Source of the DNA: Paracoccaceae bacterium
Lineage (GTDB): Bacteria > Pseudomonadota > Alphaproteobacteria > Rhodobacterales > Rhodobacteraceae
Length of the DNA: 6,096 bases
NCBI GenBank assembly: GCA_007128865.1
Contig: SKWP01000333.1
Location: forward strand, 1 to 6,096
Direction: 5' to 3'
A model generated the notes under the pieces. That model was given only the letters and a program-made list of their open reading frames with translations, was not told the origin of the DNA and searched no databases. How positions within the stretch are numbered: position 1 is the first letter of the stretch; each line of letters begins with the position of its first letter. A program made the translations under genes and the position numbers. Below are positions 1-5,560 of this stretch, piece after piece.

Positions 1-603
1 AGGCTGGTTGCGGCCCTTGCCGACACAGCCGCGCTGGATAGCGCCGGTGAGGCCGTGCTTGCACCGCTGAGGGACGGACGGCTTGCGCGGCCGGGTGCGC
101 CGTGGACCGGCGCAGCAGTGATCGACGGCAACCTTTCAGCCGCCCTGCTGGGCCAGATCGCCACCGGCCCGATGCTGGCGGCAGCGGACTTGCGTGTGGT
201 GGCGGCATCCGACGGCAAGGCAGCAAGGCTTGCGGCGCTGACCGCCCACCCGCGGGTGACACTGTACCTGAACCGCGCCGAAGCCGGTGTCCTGCTGGGC
301 CGCCTGCCGGCGGACGGGCCGGACGCCGCCGGGGCGCTGGCGGCGGCCGGATGGCGGGCGGTATTGGTCACCGACGGCGCGCGCGCAGCGGCCTTTGCGG
401 CAGACGGGGCCTTGCATGTCGCCCGCCCCCGCAGGGCAAGGGCGGTACGGGTCACCGGCGCGGGCGACGTGCTGGTGGCGGCCCATGTTGCCGCCACCCT
501 GTCGGGGGTGGCGCCCGATGCCGCCCTGCGCGGCGCCGTTGATGCAGCTGCCGCCCATGTCGCGGCCATCCCTGCCCTGCCAGCCCGGGAGACCCGACCA
601 TGA
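1..603 (+). CDS. psuK: PfkB-family carbohydrate kinase, probable pseudouridine kinase (5' end cut by window edge)
   Basis: The frame is open from base 1, so this is the C-terminal 200 residues of a longer protein; ribokinase/PfkB kinases usually run to about 300 residues, so roughly the first third is missing. Visible PfkB landmarks are the NxxE magnesium/phosphate motif (NRAE, bases 271-282), the strand-loop VLVTDG (about 364-381), and the ATP-site anion-hole motif VTGAGD (451-468), whose Asp at 466-468 is the expected catalytic base. The family phosphorylates a sugar or nucleoside hydroxyl with ATP in the cytoplasm. The pseudouridine substrate, giving pseudouridine 5'-phosphate, is inferred from the neighbour: the stop overlaps the start of a clear psuG by 4 bases, and PsuK supplies PsuG's substrate. 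The N-terminal substrate-binding part is outside the window, so specificity cannot be read directly; another PfkB sugar kinase is the alternative. The gtg at 55 is only an internal codon. Confidence 0.85.
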   Translation, partial: RLVAALADTAALDSAGEAVLAPLRDGRLARPGAPWTGAAVIDGNLSAALLGQIATGPMLAAADLRVVAASDGKAARLAALTAHPRVTLYLNRAEAGVLLGRLPADGPDAAGALAAAGWRAVLVTDGARAAAFAADGALHVARPRRARAVRVTGAGDVLVAAHVAATLSGVAPDAALRGAVDAAAAHVAAIPALPARETRP

Positions 604-1517
604 GCCTCGACCTTCCGCTCGTCTTCAGCCCCGAGGTTGCCCGGGCCCGCGCCGGTGGCCAGCCGCTGGTTGCGCTTGAATCGACCATCATCACCCACGG
701 CATGCCCTGGCCCCGGAACCGGGAAACCGCCCGCGCCGTCGAAGCAGCGGTACGGGAGGAAGGCGCGGTGCCGGCCACGATTGCGGTGATCGACGGCGCG
801 CTGCACATCGGGCTGGATGACGCCCGGCTTGCCGCGCTGGCCCGCACCGATCGGGTGATGAAGCTGTCGCGTGCCGATCTTGCCCTGTGCCTTGTTCAGC
901 GCGCCACCGGGGCGACAACGGTCGCCGCCACGATGATCGCCGCGCATCTGGCCGGCATCGCCGTGTTTGCGACCGGTGGCATCGGCGGCGTGCATCGCGG
1001 CGCCGAAACGAGCTTTGACATCTCTGCCGATCTGCACGAACTGGCGCGCACCCCCGTTACCGTTGTCGCAGCCGGGGCAAAGGCGATACTCGACCTGCCA
1101 AAGACGCTGGAGGTTCTCGAAACGCTGGGTGTGCCGGTGATTGCCGTGGGGCAGGACAGCTTGCCGGCCTTCTGGTCGCGCGACTCCGGCCTGCCGGCGC
1201 CGATGCGTCTGGATGACCCGGCCGACATCGCCGCGGCGCACCGGATGCGGGCGCGGCTGGGGCTTGGCGGCGGGCAGCTCGTGGCCAACCCGATCCCGGC
1301 GCAAAGCGAAATCCCGGCAGCGCGATTGACGCCCCTGATCGACGCCGCCATCCGCGACGCCGAGGCGCAGGGCATCCGCGGCAAGGCGGTTACACCGTTT
1401 CTTCTGGCCCGCATCCTTGCTGCCACCGAAGGCCGGAGCCTTGAGGCCAATGTCGCGCTGGTGCTGAACAATGCCCGGCTTGCGGCGCGCATCGCCATCG
1501 CGCTTGCCGCCGGGTAA
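600..1517 (+). CDS. psuG: Pseudouridine-5'-phosphate glycosidase
   Basis: A 305-residue protein, full length for the PsuG (YeiN/IndA) family. It cleaves the C-C glycosidic bond of pseudouridine 5'-phosphate, giving uracil and ribose 5-phosphate; the enzyme is cytoplasmic and metal-dependent. The family signature ALESTIITHGMPWPRN lies at residues 25-40. Residues matching the active site described for E. coli PsuG line up with a constant offset of four to five: Glu27, Lys88, His132, Asp144, Lys161 (in AGAKAILDLP, the Schiff-base lysine) and Asn284. The late GKAVTPFLL motif is at 261-269. The start ATG at 600 overlaps the upstream kinase stop as ATGA, and a GGGAG ribosome binding site at 587-591 sits 8 bases before it, so translation is probably coupled. 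No catalytic residue is missing and nothing suggests decay. The residue comparison is from memory of the family, not from an alignment. Confidence 0.96.
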   Translation: MSLDLPLVFSPEVARARAGGQPLVALESTIITHGMPWPRNRETARAVEAAVREEGAVPATIAVIDGALHIGLDDARLAALARTDRVMKLSRADLALCLVQRATGATTVAATMIAAHLAGIAVFATGGIGGVHRGAETSFDISADLHELARTPVTVVAAGAKAILDLPKTLEVLETLGVPVIAVGQDSLPAFWSRDSGLPAPMRLDDPADIAAAHRMRARLGLGGGQLVANPIPAQSEIPAARLTPLIDAAIRDAEAQGIRGKAVTPFLLARILAATEGRSLEANVALVLNNARLAARIAIALAAG

Positions 1518-1535
1518 CAGCCGGATTCTGCCCGG
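1510..1535 (+). terminator. Weak hairpin at the end of psuG, possible imperfect terminator
   Basis: CCGGG at 1510-1514 can pair with CCCGG at 1531-1535, and CAG at 1518-1520 with CTG at 1528-1530, leaving a TAA bulge (the psuG stop codon) and a 7-base loop. The bases that follow are TTGTCC, not a run of T, so it lacks the second half of an intrinsic terminator. It may be a weak terminator, an mRNA 3' end stabiliser, or chance in GC-rich DNA. Confidence 0.25.
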
Positions 1536-1564
1536 TTGTCCCGCCGCGGTGCAGCACATACATA
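1536..1564 (+). promoter_or_regulatory. Candidate sigma-70-type promoter for the DUF502 gene
   Basis: TTGTCC at 1536-1541 and TACATA at 1559-1564 are separated by exactly 17 bases, in the 69-base gap between psuG and the next gene. The -35 matches the TTGACA consensus at 4 of 6 positions and the -10 matches TATAAT at 3 of 6. Transcription would begin near 1571, leaving a very short leader before the start at 1587 or 1596. The match is weak and rests on spacing and position; read-through from psuKG is the alternative. Confidence 0.3.
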
Positions 1565-1586
1565 GGGGCGCGTCGCTTACTCCGGA

Positions 1587-2318
1587 ATGGCCCCGATGAA
1601 ACCCCACGACCCTCAGGCACAGCCCGAACCACCGCATCGGCGGTCGCTTCTGGGCGGGTTGAAGACAAGCTTCATCACCGGCCTTGTGGTGATCGCGCCG
1701 ATTACCCTGACGCTCTGGCTGATCTGGACCGTGATCGGCTGGATCGATGGATGGGTGCTGCCTTTCGTGCCGTCCAGCTACCGACCGCAGAACCTGCTGG
1801 GGCTCGACGTTCCGGGTTTCGGGGTGATCATCTTTCTGGTCTTCGCGGTACTTGTCGGCTGGATGGCAAAGGGTCTGATCGGGCGCACCTTCATCGGCTG
1901 GGGCGAAAACATCGTGGACCGCATGCCGGTGGTGCGTTCGATCTACAACGGTGCAAAGCAGATCGCCGAGACGGTCTTTGCCCAGTCGGAAACCACCTTC
2001 GACAAGGCCTGTCTGGTCCAGTACCCGCGCAAGGGCATCTGGGCCATCGCCTTCATCTCGACCCGCGCCAAGGGCGAGATTGCCGCGCGCATCCCCGTCG
2101 ATCAACGCGTGGTCAGCGTCTTCCTGCCGACCACCCCGAACCCGACTTCGGGCTTCCTGCTGTTCGTACCCGAAGCCGATGTCATTCCCCTCGACATGCC
2201 GGTGGAAGACGCAGCCAAGCTGGTGATTTCGGCCGGCCTCGTCTACCCCAATCCCAAGCAGCCGGGAAAGGTGATTGCGGCGTCCGGTCTGGCCAATGGC
2301 AAACCCGGCAGGGGCTGA
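1587..2318 (+). CDS. DUF502 (COV1-like) family membrane protein
   Basis: A 243-residue protein with a proline- and histidine-rich hydrophilic start (1-20), two strongly hydrophobic helices at about 27-52 and 76-95, and a soluble C-terminal part. Family hallmarks are the N-terminal GLKTSFITGLVVIAPITLTL, PVVRSIYNGAKQ at 114-125, PTTPNPTSGFLLFVP at 181-195 and a KLVISAG segment at 211-217. DUF502 proteins are widespread in bacteria and plants; the plant member COV1 affects vascular patterning through membrane trafficking, but no biochemical role is established for bacterial members, so none is assigned. It probably sits in the inner membrane. The start is uncertain by three codons: ATG 1587 gives the longest form but has no clear ribosome binding site, whereas ATG 1596 follows GGAA (1584-1587) at 8 bases. 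It is followed after 45 bases by queA on the same strand and could be co-transcribed with it. Confidence 0.92.
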   Translation: MAPMKPHDPQAQPEPPHRRSLLGGLKTSFITGLVVIAPITLTLWLIWTVIGWIDGWVLPFVPSSYRPQNLLGLDVPGFGVIIFLVFAVLVGWMAKGLIGRTFIGWGENIVDRMPVVRSIYNGAKQIAETVFAQSETTFDKACLVQYPRKGIWAIAFISTRAKGEIAARIPVDQRVVSVFLPTTPNPTSGFLLFVPEADVIPLDMPVEDAAKLVISAGLVYPNPKQPGKVIAASGLANGKPGRG

Positions 2319-2335
2319 GTTGACGGCAAGCGGCA

Positions 2336-2351
2336 GCCCCGAAGCAGGGGC
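2336..2351 (+). other. Small G+C hairpin just upstream of the queA ribosome binding site
   Basis: GCCCC at 2336-2340 and GGGGC at 2347-2351 form a perfect 5-base-pair stem with a GAAGCA loop. It ends one base before the GGAAGG ribosome binding site of queA. There is no T run, so it is not an intrinsic terminator. It could influence ribosome access or be chance; no riboswitch consensus is recognisable. Confidence 0.3.
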
Positions 2352-2352
2352 C

Positions 2353-2358
2353 GGAAGG
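2353..2358 (+). promoter_or_regulatory. Ribosome binding site of queA
   Basis: GGAAGG lies 5 bases before the ATG at 2364. It is one of the strongest Shine-Dalgarno matches in the window and fixes the queA start. Confidence 0.75.
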
Positions 2359-2363
2359 TAGCG

Positions 2364-3431
2364 ATGCGCCTGGAGGATTTCGATTTCGACCTGCCCGAGG
2401 GGCTGATCGCCACGCGCCCGGTACGGCCGCGCCCGGCCGCACGGTTGCTGGTGGCCGAAGGCGACGCCACCCGCCATGCCCATGTGCGCGACCTGCCCGC
2501 CATCCTGCGCCCGGGCGACCGGCTGGTGCTGAACGATACGCGCGTCATCCCCGCCCGGCTGACCGGACGGCGGATGCGCGACGGCGAGATTGGCGCGAAG
2601 GTCGAGATCACCCTCGCCGCGCCAATGGCAGACGGCCGCTGGCGGGTGCTTGCCAGGCCGCTGCGGAAATTGCGCCCGGGCGACCGGCTGGACCTTGGCG
2701 CCGGGCTGACGGCCGAGGTGACCGGGCGCGATGGCGAAGCCGCGGTGCTGGCGTTTTCCGAAACCGGCGAAGCATTCGAGGCGGCGCTTGCCAATGCCGG
2801 TACCATGCCGCTGCCGCCCTATATCGCCGCGCGGCGGGCGCCCGATGCCCGCGACAACGAGGATTACCAGAGCATATTCGCCCGCCGCAGCGGTGCTGTC
2901 GCGGCGCCGACCGCATCGCTTCATTTCGATGCGGCGCTGATGGACGCGCTGGCCGCGGCCGGCGTGCGCTTCAGCACCGTGACCCTGCATGTGGGTGCCG
3001 GCACCTTTCTTCCGGTCAAGGTTTCCGACATCAATCAACACCGCATGCATGCCGAATGGGGCGAGGTAACGCCGCAGGCCGCCGATGAGATCAACGCCAC
3101 CCGCGCTGCCGGCGGGCGGATCATCCCGGTCGGGACCACGGCGCTGCGCCTTGTCGAAACCGCCGCGGACGAACGCGGGCGCCTGCATCCCTGGTGGGGC
3201 GATACCGACATCTTCATCCATCCCGGCTACCGGTTCCGCATCACCGACGGGTTGATAACCAATTTCCACCTGCCGAAATCGACCCTGATGATGCTTGTCT
3301 CGGCCCTGATGGGCCGTGAACGCATCCTTGAACTTTACCGGCTTGCCATAACCGAGGGCTATCGGTTCTTTTCATACGGGGATGCCTCGCTGCTGATCCC
3401 GGCAGCGGTTTCGCCACCCGAAGCGTCGTGA
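2364..3431 (+). CDS. queA: S-adenosylmethionine:tRNA ribosyltransferase-isomerase
   Basis: A 355-residue protein of normal QueA length. It transfers and isomerises the ribosyl part of S-adenosylmethionine onto 7-aminomethyl-7-deazaguanine (preQ1) at position 34 of GUN-anticodon tRNAs, giving epoxyqueuosine, the penultimate step of queuosine synthesis. Family motifs appear in order: [12 protein letters not shown] (8-19), [15 protein letters not shown] (54-68), MPLPPYI (148-154), [11 protein letters not shown] (164-174), [12 protein letters not shown] (177-188), [15 protein letters not shown] (206-220), MHAEW (228-232), [15 protein letters not shown] (251-265), [11 protein letters not shown] (281-291), [17 protein letters not shown] (299-315) and [12 protein letters not shown] (333-344). 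The strong GGAAGG site and the conserved N-terminus agree on the start. The usual partners tgt and queG are not in the window; the next gene is a transporter. An exact 21-base repeat lies inside the gene. No key motif is absent. Confidence 0.98.
   Translation: MRLEDFDFDLPEGLIATRPVRPRPAARLLVAEGDATRHAHVRDLPAILRPGDRLVLNDTRVIPARLTGRRMRDGEIGAKVEITLAAPMADGRWRVLARPLRKLRPGDRLDLGAGLTAEVTGRDGEAAVLAFSETGEAFEAALANAGTMPLPPYIAARRAPDARDNEDYQSIFARRSGAVAAPTASLHFDAALMDALAAAGVRFSTVTLHVGAGTFLPVKVSDINQHRMHAEWGEVTPQAADEINATRAAGGRIIPVGTTALRLVETAADERGRLHPWWGDTDIFIHPGYRFRITDGLITNFHLPKSTLMMLVSALMGRERILELYRLAITEGYRFFSYGDASLLIPAAVSPPEAS
2506..2691 (+). repeat. Exact 21-base direct repeat pair inside queA
   Basis: The same 21 bases, beginning TGCGCCCGGG and ending CGGCTGG, occur at 2506-2526 and at 2671-2691. 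The copies are 165 bases apart, a multiple of three, and both encode L-R-P-G-D-R-L (residues 48-54 and 103-109 of QueA) with identical codons. Both sit in segments resembling conserved QueA motifs, so the amino-acid similarity may be functional; the nucleotide identity is more than that requires. Confidence 0.85.
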
Positions 3432-3498
3432 ACGCACAAGACAGCCCTGCCACCGGCGGCTAGCCCGGCCCGACCCGCCCCAGACCCGGACGAACCTC
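3432..3498 (+). other. C-rich, T-poor gap between queA and the MFS gene
   Basis: These 67 bases contain about 33 C, 17 G and only 3 T, unlike the flanking coding sequence. I see no credible -10 element, no T run and no strong hairpin. A C-over-G biased, weakly structured stretch after a gene end is the sort of sequence where Rho can load, but this is a composition argument only. The ribosome binding site for the following gene is poor (GGACGAA at about 3488-3494). Confidence 0.3.
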
Positions 3499-4794
3499 AT
3501 GCTACTCGTGCTGCGCAATTCATGGCCGTTGTTGCTGGGTATCGGCCTGCTGATGGTCGGCAACGGCATCCAGGGCACGCTGCTGGGCGTGCGCGGGGCG
3601 CTGGAGGGGTTTTCGACCTTTCAGTTGTCGGTGGTAATGTCGGCCTATTACCTCGGCTTCCTGTTCGGATCGCGGATGACACCGGAACTCATCCGCCGCG
3701 TGGGCCATGTGCGCGTCTTCGCCGCGCTCGGATCGTTGATCTCGGCCGGGCTGGTGATGTTTGCCGCCATCCCGGACTGGGTTGCCTGGGCGCTGTTGCG
3801 GGTGCTGATCGGGTTCAGCTTCTGCGGGGTCTACATCACCGCCGAAAGCTGGCTCAACAATGCCGCCACCAACGAAACCCGCGGCCAGACGCTTTCGCTC
3901 TACATGATCGTGCAGATGATCGGGGTCATCACCGCGCAGGGCCTCCTTAACCTGGCCGATCCGGCAGGTTGGATGCTGTTTGTCATTCCTTCGGTGCTCG
4001 TGTCGCTGGCCTTTACCCCCATCCTGCTGTCGATCAATCCGTTGCCTGTGTTCGACAGCACCAAACCGATGAGCTTTCGGCGCCTTTACCGGGCCTCGCC
4101 GCTGGGCTGTGTCGGGATGTTCCTGGTCGGTGGCCTGGCATCGGCGCTTTTCGGCATGGCGGCCGTCTGGGGAACGCTGGCGGGCCTGAACGTCGCGCGC
4201 ATCTCGATCTTCATTGGCGCGATCTTTCTGGGTGGGCTGCTGTTCCAGTATCCCATTGGCTGGATGTCGGACCGGATGGACAGGCGCCGCCTGCTGACCA
4301 TCATCGCAATTCTCGGTGCGGTGGTCATGGCGATGGCGGTTGCCCTGCCGCTGGGTTTCGGTTTGCTGGTTGTTGTCGCGCTGGTGATCGGGGGGGTTGC
4401 CAACCCGCTCTATTCGCTGCTGCTGGCCTACACCAACGACTATCTCGACAACAGCGACATGGCGGCGGCCTCGGCCGGGCTGCTGTTCATCAACGGGCTG
4501 GGCGCCATCGCGGGGCCCCTGATCACCGGCTGGATGATGGCGCAGATGGGGCCGGACGGCTTTTTCGTCTATATCGGACTGCTGTGTGCAATCCTTGCGG
4601 TTTACGCCTTCTGGCGAATGACGCGCCGCGCCGCGCCAGGGGTGGATTCGACCGGCGCATTTGCCGTCATGACATCCTCGGCATCGCCGATCGCGCTGGA
4701 GGCCGTCTATACAGCCGCTCAGGAAGCCGCCGACGATGCCCCGCAGGAGCCGGGCGACGGGCAGGATAACGCCGCTCCGCCGGGCCAGCCTTGA
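3499..4794 (+). CDS. MFS transporter, YcaD-like group
   Basis: A 431-residue inner-membrane protein with twelve hydrophobic segments at about residues 8-30, 40-58, 72-91, 95-116, 132-150, 157-178, 201-224, 235-253, 264-283, 287-310, 324-347 and 354-373, as expected for a major facilitator secondary transporter. The loop between helices 8 and 9 carries the MFS signature G-x3-D-R-x2-RR (Gly254, Asp258, Arg259, Arg262, Arg263). The loop 2-3 copy is divergent (PELIRRVGHVRVF) and lacks the usual acidic residue. AESWLN at 115-120, ending helix 4, is typical of the YcaD-like group. The substrate cannot be read from sequence. After helix 12 there is a hydrophilic Ala/Asp/Glu/Pro/Gln-rich tail of about 58 residues (374-431), probably cytoplasmic and disordered. 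The ATG at 3499 was chosen because it gives a complete first helix; the Shine-Dalgarno match is weak. It lies 67 bases after queA. Confidence 0.93.
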   Translation: MLLVLRNSWPLLLGIGLLMVGNGIQGTLLGVRGALEGFSTFQLSVVMSAYYLGFLFGSRMTPELIRRVGHVRVFAALGSLISAGLVMFAAIPDWVAWALLRVLIGFSFCGVYITAESWLNNAATNETRGQTLSLYMIVQMIGVITAQGLLNLADPAGWMLFVIPSVLVSLAFTPILLSINPLPVFDSTKPMSFRRLYRASPLGCVGMFLVGGLASALFGMAAVWGTLAGLNVARISIFIGAIFLGGLLFQYPIGWMSDRMDRRRLLTIIAILGAVVMAMAVALPLGFGLLVVVALVIGGVANPLYSLLLAYTNDYLDNSDMAAASAGLLFINGLGAIAGPLITGWMMAQMGPDGFFVYIGLLCAILAVYAFWRMTRRAAPGVDSTGAFAVMTSSASPIALEAVYTAAQEAADDAPQEPGDGQDNAAPPGQP

Positions 4795-4844
4795 TGGTCT
4801 TGCCAGACCGGGCGATTGCTGCCACGCTCCGGGAAGATCATGCA

Positions 4845-4848
4845 GGGG
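4845..4848 (+). promoter_or_regulatory. Ribosome binding site of the DUF924 gene
   Basis: A GGGG core (within AGGGGAA, 4844-4850) lies 7 bases before the ATG at 4856. It decides that start over the open upstream extension that would run back into the MFS gene. Confidence 0.6.
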
Positions 4849-4855
4849 AATTCCG

Positions 4856-5449
4856 ATGCCGGCACATGCAGCGCCCGAAAGCCCACAGGCAATACTGGAT
4901 TTCTGGATCGACGATGTCGGACCCTCGGGCTGGTACGGGGGCGGTGCAGAGCTTGACGCGCGTATCCGCGCGCGTTTCGAACCGCTGTGGCAGGCCGCGG
5001 TCGAGGGCAGGCTTGACAGCTGGCTGACCAATGCCGGCGGCTGCCTGGCCTTCGTCATCGTGACCGACCAGTTTCCCCGCAACATGTTCCGCGATGACGG
5101 GCGGGCCTTTGCATCCGACAAGCTTGCGCTGGGCGCTGCCAGCATGGCCATCCATCGCCGCTGGGACATGCGCGTGCCGGAACCGGAACGCCAGTTCTTC
5201 TACCTGCCGCTGATGCATTCCGAGACGCCGGCCGATCAGGACCGCTGTGTCCGCCTGATCCTGACCCGGCTTCCCGAAACCGGCGCCGACAACCTGCTGC
5301 ACGCGCGCGCCCATCGGGCGGTGATCCGCCGTTTCGGAAGGTTCCCCTATCGCAACGCGGCGCTGGGGCGTGCGTCGCGCCCGGAAGAGATTGCCTATCT
5401 CGAAGCCGGCGGCTACGGCAGCACCGTCGCCGAGCTGAAAGCCGCATGA
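4856..5449 (+). CDS. DUF924 family protein
   Basis: A 197-residue soluble, mostly helical protein, of the usual length for DUF924. Family motifs are ILDFWIDDVGPSGWYG (13-28), the DQFPRNMFR block (71-79), FFYLPLMHSE (114-123), and HRAVIRRFGRFPYRNAALGR (153-172) followed by EE..YLEAGG (177-186). The first 12 residues show no signal peptide and there is no membrane segment, so it is probably cytoplasmic. The fold is reported as TPR-like, but I know of no established biochemical function, and the neighbours (a transporter before, lpdA after) do not settle one. The frame stays open upstream to 4736 within the MFS gene, but the family's N-terminus begins with the A-I-L-D-F-W segment and a good ribosome binding site precedes ATG 4856, so the short start is preferred. 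The gap to the MFS stop is 61 bases. Confidence 0.93.
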   Translation: MPAHAAPESPQAILDFWIDDVGPSGWYGGGAELDARIRARFEPLWQAAVEGRLDSWLTNAGGCLAFVIVTDQFPRNMFRDDGRAFASDKLALGAASMAIHRRWDMRVPEPERQFFYLPLMHSETPADQDRCVRLILTRLPETGADNLLHARAHRAVIRRFGRFPYRNAALGRASRPEEIAYLEAGGYGSTVAELKAA

Positions 5450-5502
5450 AGGCTGGCCGCAAGGCAATGCAGGCAGCGCATGGCGGCATCCCGGGCGACA
5501 TG

Positions 5503-5531
5503 TTGCTCCACCGCCCGAAAAGTGGTTTAAC
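5503..5531 (+). promoter_or_regulatory. Candidate promoter for lpdA
   Basis: TTGCTC at 5503-5508 and TTTAAC at 5526-5531 are separated by 17 bases, in one of the most A+T-rich short stretches of the window. The -35 matches TTGACA at 3 of 6 positions (the conserved TTG) and the -10 matches TATAAT at 4 of 6. Transcription would start near 5538, about 23 bases before the lpdA ATG. This fits lpdA having its own transcript apart from the upstream genes. Confidence 0.4.
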
Positions 5532-5547
5532 GCTGAACAATTGCCGC

Positions 5548-5555
5548 AAGGGGGG
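5548..5555 (+). promoter_or_regulatory. Ribosome binding site of lpdA
   Basis: AAGGGGGG lies 5 bases before the ATG at 5561, a strong purine-rich Shine-Dalgarno sequence suited to a highly expressed enzyme. Confidence 0.7.
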
Positions 5556-5560
5556 TGGAC

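Noticed and set aside
1751..2323. 190-codon + strand frame inside the DUF502 gene
   Set aside because: It is out of frame with the recognised DUF502 protein, and the translation is Arg/Gly/His-rich with no domain.
2319..2363. preQ1 riboswitch ahead of queA
   Set aside because: The 45-base gap lacks the A-rich tail and conserved loop sequence of the class I aptamer and is too short for classes II and III; only a small hairpin is seen.
4796..4809. Terminator hairpin after the MFS gene (GGTCT-TGCC-AGACC)
   Set aside because: The stem is only five base pairs and is followed by GGGCGATT rather than a T run; such short hairpins are frequent by chance.
4736..4855. N-terminal extension of the DUF924 protein into the MFS gene
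   Set aside because: The extra 40 residues overlap MFS coding sequence and do not resemble the family's N-terminus, and AGGGGAA precedes the ATG at 4856.
3520..5169. Open reading frame of 549 codons on the - strand
   Set aside because: It lies antisense to the MFS and DUF924 genes, both with clear family motifs and codon bias. The translation is low-complexity, rich in Arg, Gln, His and Asp, as expected of an antisense shadow in GC-rich DNA.
5456..5487. Imperfect hairpin after the DUF924 gene (GCCGC...GCGGC with inner ATGC/GCAT)
   Set aside because: It has large asymmetric internal loops and no T run, so it does not qualify as an intrinsic terminator.
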